Positions 9,846-20,547 are shown, counted from the first letter of the stretch. The stretch is DNA of 64,000 bases from an alpha proteobacterium BAL199 (GCA_000171835.1 ABHC01000002.1:62001-126000), one strand, 5' to 3'. Numbers and translations are program-made. Notes: generated by a model not told the origin, from the sequence alone.

Positions 9846-12800
9846 TTACGTCAGACGAAGGTCCAGCGTATGTGGAAACTCAGGGTTATCAACCACTTGC
9901 CGGCCCGCCGTAGTCCGACCCGGCGTGTGCCCGATGGTTTCGAACCGTGCGAGTCGCCGGCCTTCTGCCTCGAACGCGTTGATCGGCGACGTCTCATGCG
10001 CCCGCCCGCCCGGATGGGCGACATGGTAGACGCAGCCTGCGACCGCACGGCCGGTCCAGTCGTCGACGACATCAAAGGTCAGCGGCGCGTGCTCCCCTAT
10101 GCTTGGATGCAGCGCGGAGGACGGATGCCAGGCCCGGAACCGCACACCGGCGACGGCCTCGCCGACCCGCCCGGTACCGGTCAACGGCAGGTCGTAGCCG
10201 TTGCAGGTGATGCGGTAGCGGGTAGCGTCGAAACCGGTGACCTTGGCCTGTAGGCGTTCCAGGGACGAGTCCACATAGCGCACGGTACCGCCGACCGCAC
10301 CTTCCTCACCCATGACATGCCACGGCTCCAGAGCGGTCTGGATCTCCAGCGTCAGGTCCCGCCAGCCGACACGGCCCATGGTGGGGAACCGGAACTCAAG
10401 ATGCGGCCGGTACCAGTCGGCTTGCATCGGGTAGCCGGCGCCGCGCAGGTCCTCCAGCACGTCCTCGAAATCCTGCCAGACGAAATGCGGCAGCATGAAC
10501 CGGTCGTGCAGGGCGGTGCCCCAGCGCTTCAGGCGGCCCTTGTATGGGGTCTTCCAGAACCACGCGACCAGGGCGCGTAGCACCAGCGCCTGAGCTAGAC
10601 TCATATGCGGGTGCGGCGGCATCTCGAAGCCGCGGAACTCGACCAGGCCGAGCCGTCCGGTCGGCCCGTCCGGCGAATACAGCTTGTCGATGCAGATCTC
10701 GGTGCGGTGGGTGTTGCCGGTGACGTCGATCAGCAGGTTGCGGAAGATCCGGTCGACCAACCACGGCGGAACCCGTCCGGCGCTCCGGTCGGGGATCTGC
10801 CGGAACGCGATTTCCATCTCGTAGAGTTGGTCGTGGCGGGCCTCGTCGATCCGCGGGGCCTGGCTGGTCGGGCCGATGAACAGGCCCGAGAACAGATAGC
10901 TCAGAGACGGATGGTTCTGCCAGTACGCGACCAGGCTGCCCAGCAGGTCCGGGCGTCTCAGAAACGGGCTGTCTGCCGGCCGGGCCGCACCCATCACCAC
11001 ATGATTGCCGCCGCCCGACCCGACCGCCTTGCCGTCGACCAGGAACTTCTCGGTGCCGAGGCGCGTCAGCCGCGCTTCCTCGTAGACCGCTTCGGTGATG
11101 GCGACCTGTTCGTCCCAACTGTGGGCTGGATGAACGTTCACCTCGATCACGCCGGGATCGGGAGTGACCTTGATGACGTTCATCCGGGCGTCGTTCGGTG
11201 GGGTGTAGCCTTCCACATGTACCGGCGTGCCGAGCTCGATGGCGGCACCCTCAACCGCACCAAGCAGATCGACATAATCGTCGACCGAGCGGGTCGGCGG
11301 CAGGAACACGCACAGCCGTCCGTCACGTGGCTCGACTGCCAATGCGGTGCGAACCGCGCGGTCGGAGTCGCCACCCGGCAGCTCCTGCGGCTGGGTCTCC
11401 TGGCGCACGTCGGCCTCGTCGGGCCGGCCCGCGATGAACGCCTGATGGGATTGCGGTTGCGGCAGAGGGCCGAACTCGTCGAATGGGTCGGCTGGGTTGA
11501 AGTACGGATACCGCGCCGGCGGGACATGCGGGAGTGTGCCCAGGGGCAACCGCAGACCGGCCGGCGAGTCGCCAGGGGCCAGCAGGATGCGGCCGCGCCG
11601 GGACTTCCAGACCTCGGTCAGCCAGCGCCGTCCACCATCCCGGGATTGCTGGGCCTGGATCGGCAGCACCGTGCCAACCGGCTGGCCGAGTCCTCGGTCG
11701 AACACCCGCACCAGACGCGCCCGCTCTTCCGGATCGTCGAGCTTGGAGTCGAGAGGGTCGACGTTGTCCGGCAGCTTGCTCTCCCGGTCGACGAACCGGA
11801 TCGGGTCCTCGTACGCCCAGAGCACAGCGCTCTCGTCGACATCCAGGCGACGGGCGATGGCATGCGTCAACGCCTCGGCTTGGGCGGCGGTCGGCTTGTA
11901 GTCCTTGCCCTCATGGGCGATCAGCTCGTTGGTGCGCCACAGCGGTAGCCCGTCGCCGCGCCAATACAGTGCGAACGACCAGCGTGGCAGGCTCTCGCCC
12001 GGGTACCACTTTCCCTGGCCGTAGTGCAGCAGCCCGTCCGGGGCGAAGCGGTCGCGCAACCGGCGGATCAGCGTGTCGGCCAGCTTGCGCTTGGTCGGGC
12101 CAACGGCGGCGGTGTTCCACTCAGCGCCGTCCAGATCGTCGATCGAGATGAAGGTCGGTTCGCCGCCCATGGTCAGCCGAACGTCACCGGCCTCCAAATC
12201 GGCATCGACCTGCCGGCCGAGTTGGTTGATCGCCTGCCATTGCCCCTCATCGTAGGGTTTTGTGACCCGCGGCGTTTCCAGCACACGTGCAATCGACATG
12301 TTGTGTGCGAATTGGACCTTTGCGGGCTCCATCATGCCCTCGATCGGGGCTGCCGAGCGCGGGTCGGGCGTGCAGGCGACCGGGATATGGCCTTCGCCGC
12401 ACAGCAGGCCCGAGGTCGGATCAAGGCCGACCCAGCCGGCTCCGGGAATGTAGACCTCGGCCCAGGCGTGCAGGTCGGTAAAGTCCGCTTCGGCCCCGGA
12501 CGGCCCCCCATCCAGCGCCTTGATGTCTTGCTTTAATTGGATCAGGTAGCCGGACGCAAACCGGGCAGCGAGGCCGAGATGGCGCAGGATCTGCACCAGC
12601 AGCCAGCCGGTGTCGCGGCACGACCCCTTGGCGCTGCCAAGCGTCTCCTCGGTGGTCTGGATACCCGGCTCCATCCGCACGATGTAGCCGATCATGCCCT
12701 GGAGGCGTTGATTCAGGCCGACCAGGAAATCGACGATCTGCGCGTCGCCTCGCGAGACCTCGGCAAGCCAGGCCGTCAACAACGGGCCAGCGGGGTCGGC

Positions 12801-13157
12801 CTTCAGGTAGGGTGTCAGATCGTGCTTCAGGTCCGGCGCGTATACAAAGGGGTAGCGCTCGGCTTCGGGTTCGACGAAGAAGTCGAACGGATTGATCGTC
12901 GCCATGTCAGCGACCAGATCCACGGTCACGCGGAAGCGGTCAGTCTTCTCCGGCACCACCACTCGGGCCAGGTAGTTGCCCTGCGGGTCCTGCAGCCAGT
13001 TCAGGAAATGCTGTTCCGGCTCGATCTTCAGGCTGTAGCTGAGAATCCTGGTGCGGGAGTGTGGTGCCGGACGCAGCCGGATCACCTGCGGCCCAAGCGC
13101 GATCGGCCGTTCGTAGAGGTAGCTGGTCTCGTGCGTAAGCGCGACGTGGATAGCCAT
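9846..13157 (-). CDS. Transglutaminase fused to DUF2126
   Basis: An 1103-residue cytoplasmic protein. Residues 1 to about 290 are a transglutaminase-like region with catalytic Cys in [11 protein letters not shown], His in LHAWAEV and Asp in [10 protein letters not shown]. The remainder is the long DUF2126 domain (for example GGEPTFIS and [11 protein letters not shown]), which always accompanies this kind of cassette. It is the promoter-proximal gene of the three-gene operon and is divergent from the M24 peptidase gene. The likely job is hydrolysis or transfer on the peptide made by the ATP-grasp partner, by family association only. Confidence 0.92.
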   Translation of the reverse strand: MAIHVALTHETSYLYERPIALGPQVIRLRPAPHSRTRILSYSLKIEPEQHFLNWLQDPQGNYLARVVVPEKTDRFRVTVDLVADMATINPFDFFVEPEAERYPFVYAPDLKHDLTPYLKADPAGPLLTAWLAEVSRGDAQIVDFLVGLNQRLQGMIGYIVRMEPGIQTTEETLGSAKGSCRDTGWLLVQILRHLGLAARFASGYLIQLKQDIKALDGGPSGAEADFTDLHAWAEVYIPGAGWVGLDPTSGLLCGEGHIPVACTPDPRSAAPIEGMMEPAKVQFAHNMSIARVLETPRVTKPYDEGQWQAINQLGRQVDADLEAGDVRLTMGGEPTFISIDDLDGAEWNTAAVGPTKRKLADTLIRRLRDRFAPDGLLHYGQGKWYPGESLPRWSFALYWRGDGLPLWRTNELIAHEGKDYKPTAAQAEALTHAIARRLDVDESAVLWAYEDPIRFVDRESKLPDNVDPLDSKLDDPEERARLVRVFDRGLGQPVGTVLPIQAQQSRDGGRRWLTEVWKSRRGRILLAPGDSPAGLRLPLGTLPHVPPARYPYFNPADPFDEFGPLPQPQSHQAFIAGRPDEADVRQETQPQELPGGDSDRAVRTALAVEPRDGRLCVFLPPTRSVDDYVDLLGAVEGAAIELGTPVHVEGYTPPNDARMNVIKVTPDPGVIEVNVHPAHSWDEQVAITEAVYEEARLTRLGTEKFLVDGKAVGSGGGNHVVMGAARPADSPFLRRPDLLGSLVAYWQNHPSLSYLFSGLFIGPTSQAPRIDEARHDQLYEMEIAFRQIPDRSAGRVPPWLVDRIFRNLLIDVTGNTHRTEICIDKLYSPDGPTGRLGLVEFRGFEMPPHPHMSLAQALVLRALVAWFWKTPYKGRLKRWGTALHDRFMLPHFVWQDFEDVLEDLRGAGYPMQADWYRPHLEFRFPTMGRVGWRDLTLEIQTALEPWHVMGEEGAVGGTVRYVDSSLERLQAKVTGFDATRYRITCNGYDLPLTGTGRVGEAVAGVRFRAWHPSSALHPSIGEHAPLTFDVVDDWTGRAVAGCVYHVAHPGGRAHETSPINAFEAEGRRLARFETIGHTPGRTTAGRQVVDNPEFPHTLDLRLT

Positions 13158-13365
13158 GCTGCCTCATGCTGCAGTGCAGGATGCCCCGTCAATCGATAGC
13201 GCGTAGCGGCCAGCGGCACAACAGGACGCAAGCGGTCGATGCGTTTCGGGCGATAGATACTTGACCAACCAGACAATTGATCGGGCTGCCGGAACGATGC
13301 CACGGTTCGTCCATATTCCGACGAAGTCTCCATCCGTTTCCAGCCGCTCTCCAGGAGCCCCGGCC

Positions 13366-14640
13366 ATGGCCGATCCCCACGATTTCGCCCGCGTCCCGCT
13401 ACCCAAACAGTTCTGCAATCTCGACCGTCTGTGGCACGCGTTGGAGGCGCGAGGGATCGATGGAATTGTGGCAACAGTTCCTTATAATGTGTTTTATCTC
13501 AGCGGGTTTAATCCAATAGCTCACAAAGCAGACGAGCCGAGACCCTACGCCGTATTGCTGTCTCGCCACGCGCCGGATCGCCCGGTCCTGGTGGTTGCTG
13601 ACTACTACCTGGCCAGTTTCCTGGGACAGCCGACCTGGATCGAGGACATTCGGCCGTTTCGGGCAGTGATGATGCCGCTGGATCTGCCGGCCAAGCGTGC
13701 CGACATCGACCGCTTCATTCCGGACTCGGGCAATGGGGTGACGTGGGTGGAGCGGGCCCGACTGCGCTACAGCTTCAGCATGGCGGCATCTCTCAAGCAG
13801 GCGGTGACTGATCTCGGCCTGGAGCATGGGCGGATCGCGTTCGACGATGTCGGCTTCGGCCTGAGGCTCGGGCTCGACGATGTCGAGGTGATGGACGGCT
13901 ACAACCCTCTGATGTTCGCCCGGTCGGTTAAGACCCCGACCGAGATCGGCCTGTTGGAGCGCGCGACCCGGCTCAATGAGGCGGCGATCCGGCGGACGGT
14001 CGAGGCGTGGCAGCCGGGGGCGACGTGGCGGGATCTGAACCACGCCTATGCGATGGCGGTCACCGACCTGGGCGGCTTCGTCCACGATCCCGGCGGCATG
14101 GTATGGGGGCACCCGCGCGGCGCCGACGCGACGCTGATGCTGCAGACCGGACTGGAGACCGACGAAGTTACCGCTGGCACCCATGTGATGTTCGACTGCC
14201 ACGGCACCATCGACATGTACTGCTGGGACGGTGGCAAAACCTGGGTGGTCGGCGGCGAGCCTGACGGCAAGGCGCGGAAATTCGCCGATGCCACGGCGGC
14301 GGTTGGTGCCGATCTGCTCGACGCGATGCGACCGGGTGCACGGGTGTCCGAACTGCAGGCGCGGGCCCGCTCGGTCTACCGCAAGGCCGGGGCGCCGGAT
14401 CCGGATGCCGCCGTTGTGTTCTTCCACGGGCTCGGCCTTTCGCACATGGACATCGAGCAGGCGACGGCCGACGGCCGGCCGAACACTGACTGGGTTCTGG
14501 AGGAAGGCATGGTGGTGCCGTTCCACCTGCTCTATCCGGGCGGTGAGCACGAACGGTCGTGGCTGGAGGAAGTGGTGGTCATCGGTAAGGATGGCGGGCG
14601 CCCGCTGTTCTCCTGGGGGTTCGATCCGCTCACCGGGTGA
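13366..14640 (+). CDS. M24 family metallopeptidase (Xaa-Pro dipeptidase-like)
   Basis: A 424-residue protein of the pita-bread fold, with an N-terminal creatinase-like domain and a C-terminal M24 catalytic domain. Candidate metal ligands are the Asp in HVMFDCHG, the Asp in CWDGGKTW, the His in FFHGLG, and Glu residues in LEEGMV and LEEVVVI. The family includes prolidases, aminopeptidase P and creatinase-type amidinohydrolases; the substrate cannot be read from sequence. I start it at ATG 13366, with AGGAG nine bases upstream; the frame is open for 35 more codons upstream but reads as poor protein. A 208-base gap separates it from the divergent transglutaminase operon. Confidence 0.88.
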   Translation: MADPHDFARVPLPKQFCNLDRLWHALEARGIDGIVATVPYNVFYLSGFNPIAHKADEPRPYAVLLSRHAPDRPVLVVADYYLASFLGQPTWIEDIRPFRAVMMPLDLPAKRADIDRFIPDSGNGVTWVERARLRYSFSMAASLKQAVTDLGLEHGRIAFDDVGFGLRLGLDDVEVMDGYNPLMFARSVKTPTEIGLLERATRLNEAAIRRTVEAWQPGATWRDLNHAYAMAVTDLGGFVHDPGGMVWGHPRGADATLMLQTGLETDEVTAGTHVMFDCHGTIDMYCWDGGKTWVVGGEPDGKARKFADATAAVGADLLDAMRPGARVSELQARARSVYRKAGAPDPDAAVVFFHGLGLSHMDIEQATADGRPNTDWVLEEGMVVPFHLLYPGGEHERSWLEEVVVIGKDGGRPLFSWGFDPLTG

Positions 14641-14696
14641 GATGTTTGGGCGTGCTTTGACTACCGCCGGTGCCGCGAATCACCGACACTGCCGGC

Positions 14697-15668
14697 ATGG
14701 CTGCTGAACTGCCGCGCAACGGATTGGTGTTCGCCCTCGGCTTGGATGGACGAGGCGGCGCGACGCCGATCCAAACCGCCGAGCGGCCGGACGGCGGGCC
14801 GCTGTGGCTGCACCTCGACCGCTCCGACCCCGAAGTGCAGCGCTGGATTGCCGCGGACGGCGATGTCCCGCCGGCAGTTGCCCGCGCGCTCCTTGAAGAA
14901 GACACCCGTCCGCGCTGTGTGGTTCGGCCTGACGGAGTGCTGCTGATCCTGCGTGGCATCAACTTCGATCCGGCTGCCGAGCACGAGGAAACGATCGCGG
15001 TCCGCTTGTGGGTGACGGCCGACCGCGTGCTGTCGCTGCGGCGTTACCGGATCATGGCGGTCACCGACTTGCGCGAGGCGCTGGAGCGCGGCGAGGGGCC
15101 GCGCACCGTTTCCGACCTGGTGTTGCGGATCGTCGAGCGGCTGACGGCGCGGATGGCGCCAGAGATCGACGAAATGGAGGAAACCCTCGACGAGATGGAA
15201 GTGGCGTCGCTGGGCGACAGCAGTGAGGTCAACCGGGGCCAGTTGAGCGAAGTGCGTCGCCGGGCGCTGATCCTGCACCGCTACCTGTTTCCGCAGCGCG
15301 ATGCGCTGGTCGAGTTCCGCCGCAACGCCGGCGAACGTCTCGCCGACCTGGATCCGCTGGATTTCCAGGAAACCATCGACCGGGTGACGCGCCTGGTGGA
15401 GGACCTGGACGCGCTACGGTCGCGCGCCGCGATCGTCGAGGACGGCATCGCGATCAAGGTGGCCGAGCGGATGAACCGCAACATGTACTGGCTGTCGATC
15501 GTGGCAACGATCTTCATGCCGATCGGCTTCATCACCGGTCTCCTGGGCGTCAACGTCGGCGGTATTCCCGGCTCGGAGCAGCCCTGGGCATTTGCCGGGC
15601 TGGTGGCGATTCTGGGGATCCTGATCGGCGTCGAGGTCTGGATCATGCGCCGGATGCGCCTGATTTGA
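14697..15668 (+). CDS. zntB: CorA-type divalent cation transporter, ZntB-like
   Basis: A 323-residue member of the CorA/ZntB superfamily: a large cytoplasmic N-terminal domain with long helices, then two membrane helices at the C terminus. The first helix ends in the pore motif GVN (GLLGVNVGGIPG, near residue 290) and the chain finishes MRRMRLI. The GVN-GIPG loop resembles ZntB more than the classic CorA GMN, so zinc is the likelier ion, in a pentameric inner-membrane channel. Start choice is uncertain because no clear ribosome binding site is present; an upstream in-frame start adds nine residues. It follows the M24 gene by 56 bases. Confidence 0.87.
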   Translation: MAAELPRNGLVFALGLDGRGGATPIQTAERPDGGPLWLHLDRSDPEVQRWIAADGDVPPAVARALLEEDTRPRCVVRPDGVLLILRGINFDPAAEHEETIAVRLWVTADRVLSLRRYRIMAVTDLREALERGEGPRTVSDLVLRIVERLTARMAPEIDEMEETLDEMEVASLGDSSEVNRGQLSEVRRRALILHRYLFPQRDALVEFRRNAGERLADLDPLDFQETIDRVTRLVEDLDALRSRAAIVEDGIAIKVAERMNRNMYWLSIVATIFMPIGFITGLLGVNVGGIPGSEQPWAFAGLVAILGILIGVEVWIMRRMRLI

Positions 15669-15749
15669 GGGATGTAGATGGGTCCGTGTTCCGATCGGGC
15701 TGCACACTGGAGCAACGTTTAACACTGTGGTGAGGAAAGAAGATTTGAC

Positions 15750-16451
15750 GTGACGAGCGCGCCGCATGGGAAGGAGCATCATTTCATCCACCGCATCGGT
15801 TGGCTGCGAGCTGCCGTCATGGGGGCTAATGATGGGATTGTTTCAACCGGCAGTCTGATCGTCGGGGTCGCGGCCGCCGCCCCGGACCGTACCAGCATCC
15901 TGATTGCCGGCGTTGCCGGGCTAGTGGCTGGTGCAATGTCCATGGCCGCCGGCGAGTACGTGTCGGTCAGTTCGCAGTCCGACACCGAGCGTGCGGATCT
16001 CGAGACCGAGCGGCAAGCGATTGAGGATGTCCCGGAAGTCGAGCTTGAGGAGTTGGCGCAGATCTACGTTGAGCGTGGTGTCGAGGTCGGACTGGCGCGC
16101 CAGGTCGCAGCCCAACTGATGGAGCACGACAGCCTGGGTGCACATGCCCGCGATGAACTCGGCATAACGGATTTCGGCGCCGCTCGGCCTGTCCTGGCCG
16201 CGCTGACGTCCGCAGCGACGTTCTCTGTTGGAGGAGCACTGCCATTGGCGGCCGTGGTGCTCGCACCGATCACTCACGCGATTCCGGTTGTATCGGTGGC
16301 GTCGCTCCTCAGCCTTGGCCTGCTTGGCGCGCTGTCGGCGCGTGCAGGTGGTGCCGATGTACTGATGGCCACAGCGCGAGTTGTGGTCTGGGGCGCGCTG
16401 GCTATGGTGGCAACCGCAGCGATCGGAGCGGTGTTCGGTATGGTGATCTGA
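15750..16451 (+). CDS. VIT1/CCC1 family iron/manganese transporter
   Basis: A 233-residue membrane protein of the VIT family, which moves Fe2+ or Mn2+ out of the cytoplasm. It opens with the family block RAAVMGANDGIVSTGSLI, followed by MSMAAGEYVSVSSQ in the second helix. A cytoplasmic Glu-rich metal-binding segment (residues about 90-125) precedes three C-terminal helices. The GTG start has GAGGAAAG upstream. It lies next to another divalent-metal transporter, with an 81-base gap. Confidence 0.93.
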   Translation: MTSAPHGKEHHFIHRIGWLRAAVMGANDGIVSTGSLIVGVAAAAPDRTSILIAGVAGLVAGAMSMAAGEYVSVSSQSDTERADLETERQAIEDVPEVELEELAQIYVERGVEVGLARQVAAQLMEHDSLGAHARDELGITDFGAARPVLAALTSAATFSVGGALPLAAVVLAPITHAIPVVSVASLLSLGLLGALSARAGGADVLMATARVVVWGALAMVATAAIGAVFGMVI

Positions 16452-16466
16452 TGGGGTGACTTGCGT

Positions 16467-17885
16467 CTATTCCGGTACTCCGGCCTTCCGCAGTCCGTCC
16501 ACGAACACGTCGCGGTGCGCGAACCGGCCGAGATTCTGGCGGAGTACGCTGAGGCGGAGCGGCGGGCCGATCCGGTTGCGGACGGCGATGAACTCCTTGG
16601 CCTCGTCCAGCAATCCCAGGTGACCGCAGCAGCTGATCAGGGTGTTGTAGTGGCCGGAATACTCCGCGAATGCCGCTACCGATGCTCGCAGGAAAGGCAG
16701 CGCTTCCTCGAAACGCTGGCCACCCAGCAGGGCGAGGCCGTGGATCGAAGTGTAGAACCCGGCGAAGCTGTTCACCGGGCTCATGCGCAGGGCTCGGCCG
16801 GTCTCCGCCACCGCTTCGTCGAACGAACCGGCGCGCAACAGGCCCCAGCCAAGCGCCATTCGACCAAGGCCAAAGCTCGGGTTGAGGCGGAGTGCGGCCT
16901 GCAGTTCGCCAAGCGCCCGGTCATGCTGCCCGGCGGTACTGAAGCACAGCCCTGACACCATACGCGCCCACGGATCGGTCGGGTCGTATGACAAGGCATC
17001 TTGGGCGTGTGCAGCCGCCGTCCGATAACCCTCCTGGGTATCGTCGACCCAGTAGCACAGCGCCGCCCACCAGGCCGCCCAGGCCAGCAGCGCGTGCGCT
17101 CTGGCATATCCCGGCTCAAGTGCGATCGCCCTTAGCAGCAGCACCTGCGCTTCTTCGTTCTGGGTGTGCTCGACCTTATTGAGCAGCATCAGCGCGCGGG
17201 CGACCAGGCCCCAGGCGTCGATACTGTCCGGTTGCGTGCTCGATGCCCGGAAGCCTTCCTCGGCGTACAGATGCGGCTCTACCGCCGCGACGACGTGCTC
17301 GGTGATGTCGTCCTGGACGGCGAAGATGTCCCTTGAGTCCCGGTCGTATTTCTCGGCCCAGATGTGGTTGCCGGTCTCGGCGTCGATCAACTGCCCGGTG
17401 ATCCGGATCCGCTGGCCGGATGTCCGGACGCTGCCTTCCAGGATGTAGCGGACCCCAAGTTCACGGGCGACCTGCCGGACATCCACGGCGCGACCCTTGT
17501 AGACGAAGCTGGAATGCCGGGCGATGACGAACAGCCAACGCAGGCGCGCCAGGGCGGTGATCATGTCCTCGGTGATTCCGTCCGAAAGATAGTCCTGCTC
17601 GGGATCGCCGCTCATGTTGGTGAAGGGCAGGACCGCGATTGACGGCTTGCCAACGGGCTGAGTTCCCAGGGCGGACGGAACCTCGGCCGTGCCGTCGGGT
17701 GTTCGAAGCGACAGCTTGGTGTGGCCCTCCACAATCGCCAGCGTCCGGTCGGAGAACAGGCCAGTCAGCAGCTTGTCGACGGTGGATTTGCCGAGCCTGG
17801 TCTTGAAGGCGAACTGTTCGCGGGAGATCCGCTCGCGGGCCAGATGATCCCTCAGCGCCGCCGCAATCCGCTTCCTGTCGTCCAT
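16467..17885 (-). CDS. XRE-like HTH protein with TolB-like and TPR domains
   Basis: A 472-residue protein. The first 60 residues resemble an XRE-type helix-turn-helix. Next is a TolB-like/FlgO-like domain beginning IAVLPFTNMSGDPEQDYLSD and including ILEGSVR and NHIWAEKYDR. The C-terminal half is tetratricopeptide repeats. Similar TolB-TPR proteins usually carry a winged-helix or adenylate cyclase domain at the front, so the XRE-like head is a variant. No signal peptide is seen. A longer upstream reading exists, but the ATG at 17885 begins the clean domain. It is divergent from the cytochrome c gene, so it may regulate that unit; this is inferred from position only. Confidence 0.82.
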   Translation of the reverse strand: MDDRKRIAAALRDHLARERISREQFAFKTRLGKSTVDKLLTGLFSDRTLAIVEGHTKLSLRTPDGTAEVPSALGTQPVGKPSIAVLPFTNMSGDPEQDYLSDGITEDMITALARLRWLFVIARHSSFVYKGRAVDVRQVARELGVRYILEGSVRTSGQRIRITGQLIDAETGNHIWAEKYDRDSRDIFAVQDDITEHVVAAVEPHLYAEEGFRASSTQPDSIDAWGLVARALMLLNKVEHTQNEEAQVLLLRAIALEPGYARAHALLAWAAWWAALCYWVDDTQEGYRTAAAHAQDALSYDPTDPWARMVSGLCFSTAGQHDRALGELQAALRLNPSFGLGRMALGWGLLRAGSFDEAVAETGRALRMSPVNSFAGFYTSIHGLALLGGQRFEEALPFLRASVAAFAEYSGHYNTLISCCGHLGLLDEAKEFIAVRNRIGPPLRLSVLRQNLGRFAHRDVFVDGLRKAGVPE

Positions 17886-18031
17886 GGTGCTCGGGGTTCC
17901 TGGCAACTCGGGAATCGGTTCTGCCGGAAAGGTTGTCGGAAAATACCGGCAAACTCCGGAAACGGCACCGGAAAAAGCGACGGTGTAGAAGCCTCCGCTC
18001 CCGATCAAGCGGACGACAGAGGCTGATTGCA

Positions 18032-18538
18032 ATGCGTGTATCGATTCTGACTGGCACGGCCATGGTGGCCGGCCTCCTGGCAAGCGCCATGGCGGTTGCT
18101 GCGACTAAGCAGTCGCCGCGGCTGGAGCGGGGGGCGTATCTGGCGACCATCATGGACTGCACCGGTTGCCACACCACTGGCGCGCTGGTCGGACAGCCGG
18201 ACCCGCAACGGTATCTGGCGGGTTCGACCATCGGCTTTCAGATCCCGGAGCTGGGCATCGTCTATCCGCCGAACCTGACGTCCGATCGCGCGACGGGGCT
18301 GGGCGACTGGAGCGAGCGGGACATCGTCAACGCGGTGCGCACCGGTGTCAGACCCGATGGTCGCGTGCTGGTTCCGGTGATGCCGTACCACAGCTACAGC
18401 CGGCTGACCGATGCTGACGTCGGCGCTCTGGCGTCGTACCTGAAGAGTCTGCCGCCGGTGCGCCACCAAGTGCCTGCCAACACCGGCGCATCGGAAAAGC
18501 CGACGACCCCGTATCTCACCGTTGCGATGCCGGAGTGA
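18032..18538 (+). CDS. Secreted class I cytochrome c
   Basis: A 168-residue periplasmic cytochrome. The signal peptide covers about residues 1-24 (ending AVAA). A single haem site CTGCH is at residues 43-47. Met117 in the VPVMPYHSY segment is the likely sixth ligand. It resembles the small c-type domains of alcohol/aldehyde dehydrogenase subunits but stands alone. The next gene starts inside its stop codon region, so the two are probably co-transcribed, although an acetyltransferase partner has no obvious link to electron transfer. Confidence 0.9.
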   Translation: MRVSILTGTAMVAGLLASAMAVAATKQSPRLERGAYLATIMDCTGCHTTGALVGQPDPQRYLAGSTIGFQIPELGIVYPPNLTSDRATGLGDWSERDIVNAVRTGVRPDGRVLVPVMPYHSYSRLTDADVGALASYLKSLPPVRHQVPANTGASEKPTTPYLTVAMPE

Positions 18539-19452
18539 TGCCGATGAACGTTCAGCACAGGCGCGCCTCGTTCGGCGTCGACGCCGAGGATCGCATCGCC
18601 GTTACCGTCCGTCCGGCGCGGCCCGACGACGCCGGGCGGATCGCCGCGATCTGCTACGATGCCTTCAGGGCGATTGCCGAATGGCATCGGTTTCCGCCGG
18701 ACTTTCCGAACGTGGAGGCGGCTCTGGGGTTCGCCGAGCATGCGCTGTCGCGCAGCGACGTCTATGGGGTGGTCGCCGAGATCGACGGCAAGGTCGTAGG
18801 CAGCAATTTCCTGTGGGAGGCGGACTACGCCGCCGGGGTCGGGCCGATCACGGTCGATCCGCAGGTGCAGAACGGCGCTGTCGGCCGTCGGCTGATGACC
18901 GCGGTGCTGGATCGCGCCCAGGTCCGGGGCACCGATGCGGTGCGGCTGGTCCAGGCGGCCTACCACACCCGGTCGCTGTCTCTGTACGCCAAGTTGGGTT
19001 TCGCGGTTCGTGAACCGCTGGCGCTGCTGCAGGGAACGCCGCCGGGCATCTCGGTCGACGGACGTCGGGTCCGGGCTGCGATCGAGGAGGACCTGTCCGA
19101 AGCCAACCACCTGTGCGTGCGGGTTCACGGTCATCACCGTGCCGGCGAACTGGCAACCTCAATTCGCCAGGGGACGGCCATGGTGGTCGAGCGGCGTGGC
19201 GCGATCACCGGCTATACCACCGGGATTGGCTTCTTCGGTCACGCGGTGGCAACCGGCGAGGCCGACATGCGGGCGCTGATTGCGGCAGCACCATCCTATG
19301 CCGGACCGGGCTTCCTGGTGCCGATGCGGGACAGCGACCTGCTGAACTGGTGCCTGGAGAATGGCTTGCGGGTGATTCAGATGATGACGCTGATGACCCG
19401 CGGATCCTACCGGGAGCCGCAGGGCGCCTACCTGCCGTCCATCCTGTACTGA
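18535..19452 (+). CDS. GNAT family N-acetyltransferase, probably two-domain
   Basis: About 305 residues. The first half is a clear GNAT fold opening VTVRPARPDDAGRIAAIC, with an acetyl-CoA loop region around VDPQVQNGAVGRRLM. The second half (from about 170) looks like a degenerate second GNAT domain that ends with the shared-family type C-terminal strands (GYTTGIGFFGHAV). Starts at GTG 18535, ATG 18538 or ATG 18544 are all possible; each overlaps or abuts the cytochrome c stop. The substrate is unknown. Confidence 0.85.
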   Translation: MMPMNVQHRRASFGVDAEDRIAVTVRPARPDDAGRIAAICYDAFRAIAEWHRFPPDFPNVEAALGFAEHALSRSDVYGVVAEIDGKVVGSNFLWEADYAAGVGPITVDPQVQNGAVGRRLMTAVLDRAQVRGTDAVRLVQAAYHTRSLSLYAKLGFAVREPLALLQGTPPGISVDGRRVRAAIEEDLSEANHLCVRVHGHHRAGELATSIRQGTAMVVERRGAITGYTTGIGFFGHAVATGEADMRALIAAAPSYAGPGFLVPMRDSDLLNWCLENGLRVIQMMTLMTRGSYREPQGAYLPSILY

Positions 19453-19466
19453 CCGGCTGCGGGCAG

Positions 19467-20114
19467 TCAGGTTGACCGGACTGTCGCTTTCCAATGCCGA
19501 TATAGGTCCGGGATGTTGCCGTCGCACAGCAGCGGCATGGCATTCCGGATCCGCTCCAGCGGCCAGTCCCACCACGCCATCTCCAGCAGCATCTCGATTA
19601 CGTCGTCGGGAAACCGCCTGCGGATCGGCTTGGCCGGGTTGCCGCCGACGATGGTGTAGGGCTCGACATTCCGGGTCACCAGCGCCCGGCTGCCGATCAT
19701 CGCCCCGTGGCCGATCCGGACGCCGGGCATGACCATCGCTTCCGAGCCGATCCACACGTCGTTGCCGATCACCGTGTCGCCGGCTGGCTGGTGCGCGTCC
19801 AGCGCACCCGCGAACGCCGGTTCTTCCTTCATGTAGAAGAACGGGAAGGTCGATATCCAGTCGTTTCGATGGCCCTGGTTGCCGGCCATCATGAAGCTGG
19901 CGCCGCTGGCGATCGAGCAGAAGCTGCCAACGATCAGCCTGTCGGCACCGCTTTCGCGGGACAGGTAGCGGGCGCAGTCGTCGAACGAGTGACCGTGATA
20001 GTAGCCGGAGTAGTAGCTGTACCGTCCGACGATGATGTTGGGGTTGGTGACCTGCTCGGACAGCAGCTTGCCCATGAACGGGCTGTCGAAATAGTTCGAC
20101 ACGGATGCCTCCAT
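19467..20114 (-). CDS. CatB-related O-acetyltransferase (hexapeptide repeat)
   Basis: A 215-residue left-handed beta-helix acyltransferase of the xenobiotic/CatB type. The hexapeptide region is visible as [18 protein letters not shown] followed by [13 protein letters not shown], and the C-terminal cap begins [12 protein letters not shown]. The catalytic His is probably in GNQGHRNDW. The family acetylates chloramphenicol, streptogramins or cell-surface sugars, so resistance should not be assumed. Start chosen at ATG 20114 (MEASVSNYF); a longer upstream frame is Pro/Arg-rich and unlikely. Confidence 0.9.
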   Translation of the reverse strand: MEASVSNYFDSPFMGKLLSEQVTNPNIIVGRYSYYSGYYHGHSFDDCARYLSRESGADRLIVGSFCSIASGASFMMAGNQGHRNDWISTFPFFYMKEEPAFAGALDAHQPAGDTVIGNDVWIGSEAMVMPGVRIGHGAMIGSRALVTRNVEPYTIVGGNPAKPIRRRFPDDVIEMLLEMAWWDWPLERIRNAMPLLCDGNIPDLYRHWKATVRST

Positions 20115-20127
20115 GCCCGGCCGCAGC

Positions 20128-20547
20128 CTACCAGACCGGCTGGCCGTTGGTGGTGGATACGTGGGCGGCGACGACCTTCCACCCGACATCGGGGAAGTTC
20201 ACCCAGCTCTGGCTTTGCCGGCCGATCAGGTCGCTGTCGCGAACATGATACTCATAGTTCACCGTGGCAAACCGGCGGCCGAGCGTCAGTATTTCCACCC
20301 GCCGCGGCTCGCCTTTGTGTCGGGTGCCGGGCTTGCGGTTGACCCGGTGCTGGTGGATCGCCTCGAAGCCGTAGCCCATCTCGTTCATGGCGTAGCGAAT
20401 CGTGTACGGCGAGTTCCAGAACGTCGCGTCCAGCACGTCGACGTCCTTCTCGACCAGCGCCTTCTCGTAGCGCTCGAACAGCGCCCGGATCTCCGCAACT
20501 ACCTCCGGCAGGTTCGGTGTCAGGTCGTCGGCATTTGCATCGGTCAT
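20128..20547 (-). CDS. AtzH/HpxZ-like protein (DUF3225, NTF2 fold)
   Basis: A 139-residue single-domain NTF2-like protein of the AtzH/HpxZ family. Family features include [19 protein letters not shown] at the start, [15 protein letters not shown], and the C-terminal [21 protein letters not shown]. In known systems it accompanies amidase-signature hydrolases, as in cyanurate or oxalurate catabolism. Here it overlaps the amidase gene by three bases (CATATGA reading), fitting that pairing. The exact substrate is unknown. Confidence 0.88.
   Translation of the reverse strand: MTDANADDLTPNLPEVVAEIRALFERYEKALVEKDVDVLDATFWNSPYTIRYAMNEMGYGFEAIHQHRVNRKPGTRHKGEPRRVEILTLGRRFATVNYEYHVRDSDLIGRQSQSWVNFPDVGWKVVAAHVSTTNGQPVW

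Noticed and set aside
10605-11948. A 447-residue frame opposite the DUF2126 gene
   Set aside because: Antisense shadow rich in Arg, Gly and Val, without motifs.
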